Assembly (NCBI GenBank): GCA_937920345.1
Contig: CALGVA010000055.1
Span: forward strand, 9,493 to 73,492
Length of the DNA stretch: 64,000 nt
Source of the DNA: an uncultured Lachnospiraceae bacterium
GTDB lineage: Bacteria > Bacillota > Clostridia > Lachnospirales > Lachnospiraceae
Reading direction: 5' to 3'
Numbering within the stretch: position 1 is the first letter of the stretch; each line of letters starts with the position of its first letter. The translations under genes and the position numbers were made by a program. The notes under the pieces are model-generated. The model made no database searches. It was given only the letters and a program-made list of their open reading frames with translations, and had not been told where the DNA came from. Of the stretch, positions 1 to 9,008 are shown in pieces.

Positions 1-328
1 CACTGTTCCCCGTCTTATGTTTCAGCCACTCGCCGAACCGTTCGAACCCTTTCTCGATACCGATCAACTCCCCGATCACGGTTCCGGCCGCAAGGCAGAG
101 CACCACCAGCATGGATTTTCCGCTGGTGACCGTATCACCCTCTATCCTGAGCATGCCTTCCATCGCGCCGGCAACCGCAATGAACAGGACACTGATTCCG
201 CAAGCCTTATTTAATGCTTCCTGTTGTTCATCCTTAAATAATTTTCCTGTAAAATGTCCGATCAGACCGCCTGCAAGAATAGCGGCACTGTTGATTAGCG
301 TTCCAAGTCCTGTCATCTTAATATCCAT
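1..328 (-). CDS. DUF554 family membrane protein (5' part only)
   Basis: Reading the minus strand from the ATG at 328 gives MDIKMTGLGTLINSAAILAGG, followed by a second hydrophobic stretch (MLVVLCLAAGTVIGELIGIE). This is the typical start of DUF554 (YdfK/YqgA-like) integral membrane proteins, which are about 230 residues long and of unknown function. Only about 109 codons lie in the window; the rest is beyond base 1. Family members usually start at the equivalent of MTGLG, so the in-frame ATG at 316 may be the true start. No stop codon or frameshift is seen. Confidence 0.8.
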   Translation of the reverse strand, partial: MDIKMTGLGTLINSAAILAGGLIGHFTGKLFKDEQQEALNKACGISVLFIAVAGAMEGMLRIEGDTVTSGKSMLVVLCLAAGTVIGELIGIEKGFERFGEWLKHKTGNS

Positions 329-413
329 TCCGAAGTGTTTTACGCTGAGGAAGCAGACAAGATGTCAGATTATGCTCTGTCCTCATGCTTCCGTACCCAT
401 AATCCGGTGTCCT

Positions 414-659
414 CTACTTCTTTTTATCCGAATCACCGTGCATATATTCATGATACAGGGATTCCCGATACCCGCGGTCGGAAAGCGCCCGTTCCAGCGC
501 TTCTGTCTCTCCGGCATCCATAAGGCTTTTAAGCATTCGGGCGAGTTCTTCTCTTCCCGCTTCTCTTCCTTCTTCCCGCTCATTCTTCATATGTTTCTCT
601 TCATCATACTCAAAAATACTCACTGCTATCGCCTCCGCACGATAATCGTCCTTCCCCAT
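414..659 (-). pseudogene. C-terminal remnant of an Rpn/PD-(D/E)XK transposase-like nuclease
   Basis: This 81-codon frame is highly charged and reads FEYDEEKHMKNEREEGREAG, then EELARMLKSLMDAG. It matches the C-terminal tail usual in Rpn-family recombination-promoting nucleases (PDDEXK_2 type), where a helical EGREEG-rich segment follows the nuclease domain. The nuclease core with its D-ExK residues is absent, and the frame begins only 9 bases after the stop of the acetyltransferase gene upstream. I read it as the end of a decayed gene. Because it has its own ATG it could be an expressed short protein, but there is no clear ribosome site. Confidence 0.5.
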
Positions 660-667
660 CTGCCCCT

Positions 668-1129
668 TTAAAGGTCTTTGGCAAAGCAGACTGCACCTTC
701 CAGCTTATCATAAGGCGGGTAATTGGGGATCTGATAATAACCGAGTTTTTTATATAATCCGACCGCTTCTGTCATGATTTCTCTGGTCTGCAGAATTGTC
801 CGCCCAAATCCCTGCTCTTTTGCTTTTTCTTCAATCTGTTCCATGATCGCAGTGCCTAAACCCTTTCCTCTATATGCAGGCTCGACCCAGACCCGTTTCA
901 CTTCCGCATCCTGTTCTGAATATTTTTTCAGTCCGGCACAGACAATTGCCTCGTTATCCGCATAGGCTATGACCACGTCATGAATACTTTCAGAAATATT
1001 ATAAGGCATAAAAGATTTTCTGCGATCCGCACCACCCACAATGCTGCTGTAATAATCTTCCGTAATCAGATAAAATTTCAGGAAATCTTCATGCGTTCCG
1101 TCTGTCCATATATATTTTATCATATCCAC
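668..1129 (-). CDS. GNAT family N-acetyltransferase
   Basis: A protein of about 153 residues with the acetyl-CoA-binding motif A of the GNAT fold (VWVEPAYRGKGLGTAIMEQI, near residue 85) and the usual C-terminal LYKKLGYYQIPNYPPYDKL, where family members end. It probably transfers an acetyl group to a small amine; the substrate cannot be told from sequence. I place the start at the GTG at 1129 (GTG-GAT-ATG), because AGGAG lies about 8 bases upstream. The ATG at 1123 is an alternative. It is monocistronic or at the end of a transcript, with the Rpn-like remnant behind it. Confidence 0.85.
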   Translation of the reverse strand: MDMIKYIWTDGTHEDFLKFYLITEDYYSSIVGGADRRKSFMPYNISESIHDVVIAYADNEAIVCAGLKKYSEQDAEVKRVWVEPAYRGKGLGTAIMEQIEEKAKEQGFGRTILQTREIMTEAVGLYKKLGYYQIPNYPPYDKLEGAVCFAKDL

Positions 1130-1177
1130 TGCTTTCTCTCCTAACACCTGCCCTGTTTAAATCCAGACCAGCCTCCG

Positions 1178-2410
1178 CTAAATATACGTGATCGGAAGCG
1201 CAACCAGATTCTCCCTCAGATAAGTTTTCTTATCGATCAGGCAAAGAATCACACCCATCCCTCTCGACTTCTCCTGCACCTTATCAAGCACGGGATTTGC
1301 CGCGCCCATATCAGCCCTGGGATTGCCGGACATTTTAATTTCAACGGGATATAAAATTCCGTTTTCTTCTATGATGAGGTCAATCTCATTTTCTCCGGCT
1401 GCATTTTTATCCTTTCCTCTGTAATAAAAGATATGGAACTTATAGTCCATGCCTTCATTGGAATAGGATTTTAGGATTTCCGATACCATAAAAGTCTCAA
1501 ACATACTGCCCGCTACAGCCGAACATTTCAACGCGTCCGGCGTCAGCCATCTTGTCAGATAACAGGCCAGTCCTGTATCCCTGAAATAGAGCTTTGGCGT
1601 TTTAATCGCTCTGTGCAGTGCCGCCGCGCTGTATGGTTGTAACAAGAACACGATCCCCGTCCGTTCCAGAATAGAAATCCATGTCTTGACAGTGGGCTCA
1701 CTTACGCCAATCTCACCTGCAATATTTGCATAGTTTAACAGTTCGCCTGTTCTTGCGGCAACAGCCGTCAGAAACTTTGTAAAGGTAATACTGTCTGCTG
1801 AAATCAATTCGTTAATATCCCGCTCAAGATACGTGGATACATAAGAAGAATAGTAATCCTGCCAGTCTCTTTCCACATCGTATAATTCAGGATAGGAACC
1901 TCTGTGTATCGTTTCCCACAAATCGCGATAAGGCTTTATGTCCTTTTCGCGTTCTTTCAGATATTCCTCCGTCGGAACAAAATGTCTGTTGAACTTTACA
2001 CCGTATATTTCACGAAGGGACAGCCCCGCCAGCTCTGTGATCGAGACTCTTCCCGCAAGGGATTCGCTCATCCCTTTCATCAGTTCCAGCTTCTGAGAAC
2101 CCGACAGAATAAACATACCTCTCTCATCAGATTCGTCAACGATCCGCTTAATCTCTTCCAGAATACTGTTTTCTTTCTGAACCTCATCAATAAATAAAGG
2201 GCATGGATTGTTCAGAAAAAAAAGCCCGGGCTCTTCTCTCGCCTGCAGCCTTGTCAGCCGGTCGTCAAAATTTGCCCTGTGATATCCGGTAAACTCATGC
2301 TTAACAAGCGTTGACTTTCCAACCTGTCTGGCTCCTGTGATGAGTGTACACTTGCTGTTTAAAACTCTGCTCTTTAATATTGGTGTGACTGCCCGTTCTA
2401 TATATGACAC
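1178..2410 (-). CDS. ATP-binding protein with AAA_14 and DUF4143 domains (copy A)
   Basis: A 410-residue AAA+-like ATPase of the COG1373 type. The Walker A is TGARQVGKST (about residues 25-34) and the Walker B is PLFIDEVQK (about residue 90). A winged-helix-like linker follows, and the C-terminal DUF4143 part carries an E-I-D-L...Y-P-V-E-I-K pattern resembling a PD-(D/E)XK nuclease core. The cellular role of these common proteins is not established. The GTG at 2410 follows GGAGG at 7 bases. An in-frame ATG at 2464 lies between the -35 and -10 boxes of the promoter and cannot be in the transcript. Copies B (46493-47719, close relative) and C (42151-43347, more distant) occur in the same window. 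Confidence 0.9.
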   Translation of the reverse strand: MSYIERAVTPILKSRVLNSKCTLITGARQVGKSTLVKHEFTGYHRANFDDRLTRLQAREEPGLFFLNNPCPLFIDEVQKENSILEEIKRIVDESDERGMFILSGSQKLELMKGMSESLAGRVSITELAGLSLREIYGVKFNRHFVPTEEYLKEREKDIKPYRDLWETIHRGSYPELYDVERDWQDYYSSYVSTYLERDINELISADSITFTKFLTAVAARTGELLNYANIAGEIGVSEPTVKTWISILERTGIVFLLQPYSAAALHRAIKTPKLYFRDTGLACYLTRWLTPDALKCSAVAGSMFETFMVSEILKSYSNEGMDYKFHIFYYRGKDKNAAGENEIDLIIEENGILYPVEIKMSGNPRADMGAANPVLDKVQEKSRGMGVILCLIDKKTYLRENLVALPITYI

Positions 2411-2424
2411 ACGCGCTCCTCCAT

Positions 2425-2476
2425 CGACTAATCTAAAGTCTGATTTTATTTTAGTCGTATCCATTCAATTTGTCAA
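2425..2476 (-). promoter_or_regulatory. Promoter with overlapping palindromic operator for DUF4143 ATPase A
   Basis: Minus strand: TTGACA (2471-2476), 17 bases, then TAAAAT (2448-2453). An inverted repeat with 13-base arms (2425-2437 and 2445-2457, two mismatches, 7-base spacer) covers the -10 box and the expected transcription start. The half site reads CGACTAAAATAAA. The same half site with one change precedes copy B. This placement suits a repressor operator; self-regulation is an inference. Confidence 0.7.
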
Positions 2477-2512
2477 TCCGGTCTGCTGATTTGAAATCCG
2501 GCTCTCCGCCCC

Positions 2513-2567
2513 TGCAATATATACGTTTTCGTACGGATTTAGCAGTAAATGCTAAATCCTGTGTGAA
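2513..2567. repeat. Interspersed hairpin repeat, copy 1 (pair at 51255-51308)
   Basis: The plus strand runs from TGCAATATATACG to CCTGTGTGA. It contains a perfect 10-base-pair stem, GGATTTAGCA / TGCTAAATCC, with loop GTAAA, and a smaller TACG-TTTT-CGTA hairpin. Except for two positions it is identical, in opposite orientation, to 51255-51308. The two differences are T to C and A to G, which pair with each other in the stem. It lies just after the stop of the Lhr helicase gene. Confidence 0.75.
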
Positions 2568-2578
2568 CAGTAACGCCC

Positions 2579-5500
2579 CTACCGGTACAACACATAATCC
2601 TGCATTTCCTTCATAAATCCGGCTTTCCCCAGGGCTTCTCCCGCCTGCGCCGGATACTCTTTTACAACGATCCGTTTTACCGCCGGAAAAAGACTGCCCC
2701 GCTTAAAGTCCTCCGCAAAAAGACGCAGACATTGTTCCAGCCGGTCTGCCGTCATATCCGGTTCAAAAAGACGCAGCGTTTTCCCCTGCCGTTCCATCAC
2801 CATAACGGGATCGCCGCCCGTATACGCCACTGCCGTGCCGGGCACGCACACGAAATTTTTTCCTTCCTGATGAGGCAGTATCTTACCCCGGCACTGTGCC
2901 GGATCGACGGCATTTACCCAGATCATTTTCTTTTCCGGATTCGTAAGTCTCCGTACCACGCTCTCGTAGTCTTTTCCACGGATAAACTGCGCGCCCGACA
3001 GCTCCTTCACAAAATATCCCCTTCTCGCCTGTCCGGTGTACTCCCAGATCCGCAGCACCGACAGCGCTTCCTGCCAGGAAAAACCACATGCCGTGACAGT
3101 CTCCTTACACAGAACGGGACTATAATCAAAGCAGGCTTCCAGCTTCTCTTCGATGGTTTTCTCCCGAACCGGTCTGACAATGTCCCACCTTCCCGTCTGC
3201 AATGCCTTGACCCGCATATTCACACGCTGTCTGGTAACCGCTTTCTTCGTCTTCTCACGGTCGATCCACTGCCGCACCGGGAGATAGCTGTCCGCATAGA
3301 CCAGCCCTTTTTCCAGCAGAGATAATAACGTATCATAGGGCGATTCGCCGGGCAGCAGACTGTTCAGTGCCTGCATGAAACAGGCGCCGCGCTTTAAGAT
3401 CGCGCCGTAGATGATCTGCTCTTTGTCTGTAAGAATTTCGGCAATTGCCGGGAACTCCGATTGTACCGCTGTCCGGCTTTCGTATTCTTCCTGCCGGGTC
3501 TCTGCACTCCGGGTCTCCGGGTTTCCCGTCACCAGACTGCCCACATCCGCCTCCCAGTCGATATCCGCCTGATCATCAAACCGCAGTCCGCCCTTTTCCT
3601 CCATATGCCAGAAAAGCTCTCCCGTTGCAAGGAAACTGTCCAGCACGGTTTCCCGGTAATTCCGCACCCGTCTGGGCAGAATGATCTTCTCCCAATAGAC
3701 TGCCGGAAATACCATACCCGCATACTGCCGCAAGGTATTTTCCAGACATTCTGCCGCCGGCGCACCGGATTCAAGCCCGGAAAGCATGAGCGCCGCATAG
3801 TTTTCCGGCGGACAGGTCCGTATTTCTTCTCTTCTGTTTTTCAGGGTGCGGACTCTGGCGCGGCTGTACAGTTTCCCGTGGTAATATCTGCCGTCCTGCT
3901 TCGCCGCTTCCCCCTGATGACACAATGCTTCCAGAACTGCCGCCGCTGTCTGTTCGGTCCAGCCGTAGCGTGCCGCCGTCTGGGCGGCGTCCGCTGCGCC
4001 CCGGTAGCGGAGCATACGTCTTACAATGTGAAGACGGGATTCCAAACACCGCTTTTCCGTCTGTGCGTTCTCCTGCCATTCCACGCTGTCCCGTTTTCCT
4101 ACCCGGTTCCGGCGATTCTCTAAGTCCTGCTGCCCGGATTTCTCAGCCGAAAACCGCTGCCCGCCTTCTATATCGGGCTGCTCCGGCGCTCCCTCTTCCA
4201 TCTCCATCAGCGCCGCAGTATACTCTGCCTCCTGCTCCGCCGCGATCCAGAGTCCCTGTTCCAGATACAGAACTCTGCCTTCCTTCGCCAGACTGTCCAG
4301 CCATTCCACCGGAATATCCAGTTCGCCCGCCGCCAGATCGCCTTCCGTCATCAGCAGCGAATGCAGCTGTTTCTCGTCCTGCGGTCGTCTGCCGCGCTCC
4401 TGCACTTCCTCCAACTCCACGGCACCGGGACGCACAAGATTCTTTTCTTTCTTCAGTGCTTCCTCCACCGCCCCGTGAATCCCCCGCGGGGTAGGCGCAT
4501 AATCATACATCACCGCCGCTTCCTGACTCCACTGCAGGGGCAGCGACATGGGCGAAGGGGTCTCCGTATAGATCTCTCTGACCGTGACCGCACCGCTGCG
4601 GATATCGTACAGAAGTTCCTGCACCCCTTTCACATCCCAGAGTTCCTCGATACATTCCCGTCTCGTCTCCCGGATCAGCGGATGTTCCTGCTCCCGCACC
4701 ACCTGCTCTAACATTTCCGCACTTCTTAAGCGCTGCATCCAGAGGGGCTGCCGGCCGTTACGGCGCACACCCATCATCAGGGCCCGCCCGCTGTTATACC
4801 GGAATGCCATGTTGAAAAGAGGCGTCACCGGCAGCAGAATCTCCAGCTTACGCACACAGCCGTCCACATCGATCCGCTCCAAAATTCCCTCCGGCAGACT
4901 CTGGCGTCCGTAGGAGTACAGCAGGAAACCGTCCTCTTCGTCCACGCTGCCGATTTCTGCCTCCGTAAGCTCCCTGAGTGTCTGCGCCGCCAGAAGCGAC
5001 AGGGGCGCGTTGATCCGCCGGCCGAACACCGAATGTACCATCACCTGACTGTTGCCCGCCGCGTCCTTGAAATGTTCCACAATGAGCGTCTGATGATCCG
5101 GCAGGCTTCCCGTGGCCCGAATCTGCCGTTCCAGATAGCCCGACGCCAGATTGGAGGCTGACTCGTCCAGCCCCAGTTCTCCCAGCGCCTCCTTCAGCCT
5201 GCCGTCTTCATAGGCCTTCTGCAAAGCGCAGGATATTCTGCCGAAAGCCTCTCCCGTCCGCTTGTCCCGGCCTTTGATCTCTCCATGCCAGAAAGGAAGC
5301 CTGGCCCCCTCCATCTGCGCCTGCGTCACCGTCACGGTATCACGGCTGATATTCACGACTCTCCACGCAAAAGAACCAAGGATAAAGCGGTCGCCCTTCT
5401 GGGACTCATAGACAAACTCCTCATCCACCTCTCCCAGCTTCACGCCCTCCTGCGTCTTGACGGTATACAGCCCCTTGTCGGGGATCGTGCCGCCCGCGGA

Positions 5501-6976
5501 AACCGCCAGCATTCTGCTGTAACCGTCTCCCTCCACCCTTTCGTGTATCCGGTCGTACAAGACCCTGGGACGTGCCGGGATGTCCTTCTCATGCTCATAA
5601 TCTCCCGCCAGCATGGCTAACACCGCCTTCACGTCCTCTCTGGTGATATGCCGGAAAGGCCATGCCCGGGGAAGAATCTCCATCACCTCGGAAAGTTCAT
5701 ATCCCTTAAAAGCCGCCATAGAGACCAAATGCTGCGCCAGCACATCCAGACACTGCACCGGCGGTTTCACATGCTCCACGCCGCCCAGTCTCGCAAGCTG
5801 TGCCGTCATCCCGCAGGACACGCATTCCGCCGCCGTTCTGGGGAAAAGATACATCACGCTGACCCGCCCCGGATTGTGCCCCGCCCGGCCAAGACGCTGC
5901 ATGGTTCCGGAAATCGTGCGGGGACACCCCACCTGCAGCACCTGATCAATCTCCCCCACATCAATACCCAGTTCCATGGAAGAAGTGGCGCATAAAAGCC
6001 GTAATTTTCCGTCCCGCAGATTCAGTTCCGTCTCCGCCCTCTGCTCTTTGGAGAGACTCCCGTGGTGCACTCTGGCAAACCCCTCGCCGCCCAATAGGTT
6101 TACATAATACGCCAACTTCTCCGCATACCGCCGCCCTTCCACGAAGGCGATCACACTGCGGCTGTTCTGACAATACTGGAATACCAGTTTTCCCAGTTCC
6201 TCCCATACCGGATCTTTTCTCGGCCCCCTGACCGCATCCGCATATGGGCTTAAGATTTCCAGCCGCACCTGCTTCTTCATCACTGGCGCGGCAATGCTGA
6301 CTTCCTCCGGCGCCAGATAGGCCGCTGCCACATCAAGCGGCTCGATGGTGGCCGACAGACCGATCCGCTGCAGCGGCCGGCCGCACAAATAGTCCAGTCT
6401 GGCAAGGGAAAGCATAAGGTGCGCTCCCCGCTTCGTGTCGATCAGCGCATGCAGCTCATCTATAATGACCGCTTTTGCCGTCGCAAGCACCGTCTGTCCC
6501 GTCTTGCTGGTCAACATCAGATATAACGATTCCGGTGTGATAATCAGAATATGGGGCGGCTTCTTAACCATCTGCTGCCGCTCTCTCTGGGGCGTATCTC
6601 CCGTCCGGATTCCCACACTGATCTCCGACACGGCCCCGATCCCGTTCAGAGGCCGCCGCAGGTTCTCCCGGATATCCGCTGCCAGGGACTTGAGAGGAGA
6701 CACGTAAATAAGCTGCAGTTCCTGCCCCAGCGTTCCCGCCTGCGCCTGCCGCTTCATCTGATCCAGAAAGATCAGGAACGCCGACAGCGTCTTACCTGTT
6801 CCTGTGGGCGCAGATATGAGCGCATGTTTCCCCGCCGCAATGATGGGCCACGCCTCGCACTGTACAGGCGTCGGTTCACCAAGCGCCTGTGCAAACCACG
6901 CCCCGGTCTCCTCCGTAAACAGACTTAAGACCCTTTCCCTGTCGGTTTTTTCACAACTTTCCTTCTCTTTCCCCAT
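2579..6976 (-). CDS. lhr: Lhr-type DEAD/DEAH-box helicase
   Basis: A very large (about 1465 residues) superfamily 2 ATP-dependent helicase of the Lhr (large helicase-related) group. Visible motifs include the Q-motif region with PTPVQCEAWP, Walker A APTGTGKT (near residue 60), the DELH box in VIIDELHAL, SAT in IGLSATIE, and QRLGRAGH in motif VI. The long C-terminal part follows the winged-helix and Lhr-specific domains. Members act as 3'-5' translocases in DNA repair. I start at the ATG at 6976 (MGKEKESCEK), preceded by GAGGAAG. Reading further upstream would run into the repeat element at 7049-7137. Full family length and no internal stops. Confidence 0.9.
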   Translation of the reverse strand: MGKEKESCEKTDRERVLSLFTEETGAWFAQALGEPTPVQCEAWPIIAAGKHALISAPTGTGKTLSAFLIFLDQMKRQAQAGTLGQELQLIYVSPLKSLAADIRENLRRPLNGIGAVSEISVGIRTGDTPQRERQQMVKKPPHILIITPESLYLMLTSKTGQTVLATAKAVIIDELHALIDTKRGAHLMLSLARLDYLCGRPLQRIGLSATIEPLDVAAAYLAPEEVSIAAPVMKKQVRLEILSPYADAVRGPRKDPVWEELGKLVFQYCQNSRSVIAFVEGRRYAEKLAYYVNLLGGEGFARVHHGSLSKEQRAETELNLRDGKLRLLCATSSMELGIDVGEIDQVLQVGCPRTISGTMQRLGRAGHNPGRVSVMYLFPRTAAECVSCGMTAQLARLGGVEHVKPPVQCLDVLAQHLVSMAAFKGYELSEVMEILPRAWPFRHITREDVKAVLAMLAGDYEHEKDIPARPRVLYDRIHERVEGDGYSRMLAVSAGGTIPDKGLYTVKTQEGVKLGEVDEEFVYESQKGDRFILGSFAWRVVNISRDTVTVTQAQMEGARLPFWHGEIKGRDKRTGEAFGRISCALQKAYEDGRLKEALGELGLDESASNLASGYLERQIRATGSLPDHQTLIVEHFKDAAGNSQVMVHSVFGRRINAPLSLLAAQTLRELTEAEIGSVDEEDGFLLYSYGRQSLPEGILERIDVDGCVRKLEILLPVTPLFNMAFRYNSGRALMMGVRRNGRQPLWMQRLRSAEMLEQVVREQEHPLIRETRRECIEELWDVKGVQELLYDIRSGAVTVREIYTETPSPMSLPLQWSQEAAVMYDYAPTPRGIHGAVEEALKKEKNLVRPGAVELEEVQERGRRPQDEKQLHSLLMTEGDLAAGELDIPVEWLDSLAKEGRVLYLEQGLWIAAEQEAEYTAALMEMEEGAPEQPDIEGGQRFSAEKSGQQDLENRRNRVGKRDSVEWQENAQTEKRCLESRLHIVRRMLRYRGAADAAQTAARYGWTEQTAAAVLEALCHQGEAAKQDGRYYHGKLYSRARVRTLKNRREEIRTCPPENYAALMLSGLESGAPAAECLENTLRQYAGMVFPAVYWEKIILPRRVRNYRETVLDSFLATGELFWHMEEKGGLRFDDQADIDWEADVGSLVTGNPETRSAETRQEEYESRTAVQSEFPAIAEILTDKEQIIYGAILKRGACFMQALNSLLPGESPYDTLLSLLEKGLVYADSYLPVRQWIDREKTKKAVTRQRVNMRVKALQTGRWDIVRPVREKTIEEKLEACFDYSPVLCKETVTACGFSWQEALSVLRIWEYTGQARRGYFVKELSGAQFIRGKDYESVVRRLTNPEKKMIWVNAVDPAQCRGKILPHQEGKNFVCVPGTAVAYTGGDPVMVMERQGKTLRLFEPDMTADRLEQCLRLFAEDFKRGSLFPAVKRIVVKEYPAQAGEALGKAGFMKEMQDYVLYR

Positions 6977-7048
6977 GCTTTTCTTCCTCACATCTGCCCG
7001 GAATTCACCACATTGCGGTGACCGTCTGACAGAAACTACGCCACTGCA

Positions 7049-7137
7049 CGGAGAATGCCCCCTTTGGCATTCTCCCGTGTGAAGTTTTAGATAACTCAGT
7101 CTGCGCATTTTGCAGACTTAATCATTCTCTTCACACA
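7049..7137. repeat. Stop-codon-abutting structured repeat, copy 1
   Basis: Between hslO and lhr. Plus-strand order: a hairpin GGAGAATGCC (7050-7059) / GGCATTCTCC (7066-7075), then an outer stem GTGTGAAG (7077-7084) / CTTCACAC (7129-7136) enclosing TTTAGAT and an inner stem AGTCTGC / GCAGACT. In the mRNA sense (minus) the element starts on the hslO stop codon itself. The same architecture recurs at 15251-15402 and 34093-34225. Confidence 0.75.
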
Positions 7138-8000
7138 TGGATCTTTTTCAACTCCTCCACAGTAAACACATAATCCGTATTGCAGAAATGGCAGTTTAAG
7201 GTTACATCTTCTCCCTCGTCGATCAGTTCCTGCAGTTCCTTTTTCCCCAGACTGACCAGTACCTTCTCCACCCGCTCTTTATTGCAGTTGCAGTGAAACC
7301 GCACCGGCATAGTATCGGTAATCTCCACGCCCAGATCGCCCAGCACGGTTTCCAGGATCTGTTCCGGCGTGCTGCCCTGCTCCAACAGGGTAGTCACCGG
7401 GGGAAGCACAGACAGCTTCTGTTCCAGTCTGGCGATCACTTCCTCCTCCGTAAAAGGCATAAGCTGTATGATAAAACCACCCGCCTGCTTCACCGTATTG
7501 TTTTTCTCCATGAGAACGCCTAACGCCACGCTGGAAGGCACCTGCTCGGAGGCTGCAAAATAATAGGTCAGATCATCTCCGATCTCCCCCGTTTTCAGTT
7601 CGATCGTAGAAGAATAAGGCTCCTTTAAGCCCATATCCTTCATCACCGTCAATACCCCCAGCCCGATCACGCCGCCCACATCCAGCTTTCCCGCACGGTT
7701 CGGCGGCATCATCGCCTGCGGGTTGTCCGCGTATCCTTTGACGTTCCCTTTGGAATCCGCCGTCACCGTCAGTCCATGTACCGGGCCGGCGCCGTTTATC
7801 TGCAGGGTCAGAAGATCCTGTTCCCCTTTTAACATACTGCCCATCATCACGCCGCCCGTCATCAGCCGCCCCAGCGCCGCCGTCACCACCGGACTTAAAT
7901 CATGGGCGTTTCTGGCATATTCCACCAGTTCTCTCGATGTCACGGCAAAAGCCCGTATCTGCGCGTTCGCCGCTGTTGCTCTTACAAGATAGTCTGTCAT
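7131..8000 (-). CDS. hslO: Hsp33 redox-regulated chaperone
   Basis: The 289-residue length and domain order fit Hsp33: an N-terminal substrate-binding domain and a C-terminal zinc-binding redox switch. The four zinc cysteines are visible as HCNCNKERV (about residue 237) and LNCHFCNTDY (about residue 270). Under oxidative stress the cysteines form disulfides and the holdase is activated in the cytoplasm. The ATG at 8000 has GAGG at a good distance. The TGA stop lies inside the repeat at 7049-7137. Confidence 0.96.
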   Translation of the reverse strand: MTDYLVRATAANAQIRAFAVTSRELVEYARNAHDLSPVVTAALGRLMTGGVMMGSMLKGEQDLLTLQINGAGPVHGLTVTADSKGNVKGYADNPQAMMPPNRAGKLDVGGVIGLGVLTVMKDMGLKEPYSSTIELKTGEIGDDLTYYFAASEQVPSSVALGVLMEKNNTVKQAGGFIIQLMPFTEEEVIARLEQKLSVLPPVTTLLEQGSTPEQILETVLGDLGVEITDTMPVRFHCNCNKERVEKVLVSLGKKELQELIDEGEDVTLNCHFCNTDYVFTVEELKKIHV

Positions 8001-8120
8001 ATTTACCTCTATTCCGGAACGTTCACGCGACCCGCGGCGCTCCTTTTATTCTGATCTCCACGCATATCACAAATCTGCCTGTGATACTTCAAATAGAAAT
8101 TTGTATAACCTTTGATTTTT

Positions 8121-8984
8121 TTACACTGTATACCTTTTGCCGCATTCCCTTGCCACCACATAGATCCGCTCGCTTACCTCCGTGACCGCTCCGCGGGTAT
8201 CCGCGTCCACAGCCTCCACAAAGACCAGTCCTGCCTGCCGCAGATAATCCTTCATCTGTTCCAGCCGGTATCCGCGCTGGTAGTGGGTTTCCTGAAATTT
8301 TCTGTATAGGTCCGGCTTCTCGTCCTCCTGCACGAAAATGGTCAGATCATACTCATTGATCTCCTCTTCCTCATGGTAAAAATTATCCCATATAAAGCTG
8401 CACGCTTCCCGGTTCTCCGCAATCGTCGTATCCCCGATCACAATTTCATACTTGTAAACCGTATTGAAATCAAAAATAAAGAGCCCGCCGGGGTAAAGGT
8501 AATTATTGACCAGCCGAAACGTTTCGACCACGTCCTCCTCTTCCAGAAGATAGTTGACAGAATCGCAGACACTGACCACTGCCCCTACCGTACCGTACAG
8601 TTCAAAACTTCTCATATCCTGCAGCAGATATAAGATATCCAGACCGGACTTTACCCGCTTCTCAATGGCGATTTCCAGCATGTCCGCCGCGTTGTCAATG
8701 CCGATCATGTCGTACCCCCACCTTGCCAGCAGTTCCGTCAGCGTACCCGTACCACAGCCGAGGTCAAGGATCGTATTGCGCTCCTGATCATTCCGGTTCT
8801 CCGGTATACCTGTCTCGCCGCCGGATACAAATCCGCCCCCGCTTCCGGCGCGCTCTGACGCCGCATCCTGTTTTGTTTCCCTGTACTTCTCCAGCAGTTC
8901 CACCAGATATGCGCACCACGCTTCATAGGGTGTATCATCCATAAACGTATCATATACCTGTGCAAATCCTGTATATGCTTCCAT
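8121..8984 (-). CDS. Class I SAM-dependent methyltransferase
   Basis: 287 residues. Motif I for S-adenosylmethionine is seen as ILDLGCGTGTLTELLA, followed by GIDNAADML and the DMRSFEL segment, as in the UbiE/YrrT-like group. The N-terminal AYTGFAQVYDTFMDDTPYEAW is characteristic of a clostridial subgroup of unknown substrate. A roughly 25-residue Gly/Ser-rich, charged insert (ERAGSGGGFVSGGETGIPEN) sits before motif I and looks like a flexible linker. The ATG at 8984 follows GGAGGAG. The YjbR gene ends 25 bases upstream in the same direction, so the two may be co-transcribed. Confidence 0.88.
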   Translation of the reverse strand: MEAYTGFAQVYDTFMDDTPYEAWCAYLVELLEKYRETKQDAASERAGSGGGFVSGGETGIPENRNDQERNTILDLGCGTGTLTELLARWGYDMIGIDNAADMLEIAIEKRVKSGLDILYLLQDMRSFELYGTVGAVVSVCDSVNYLLEEEDVVETFRLVNNYLYPGGLFIFDFNTVYKYEIVIGDTTIAENREACSFIWDNFYHEEEEINEYDLTIFVQEDEKPDLYRKFQETHYQRGYRLEQMKDYLRQAGLVFVEAVDADTRGAVTEVSERIYVVARECGKRYTV

Positions 8985-9008
8985 CGCTCCTCCGCTTGTC
9001 CTCTTTCA

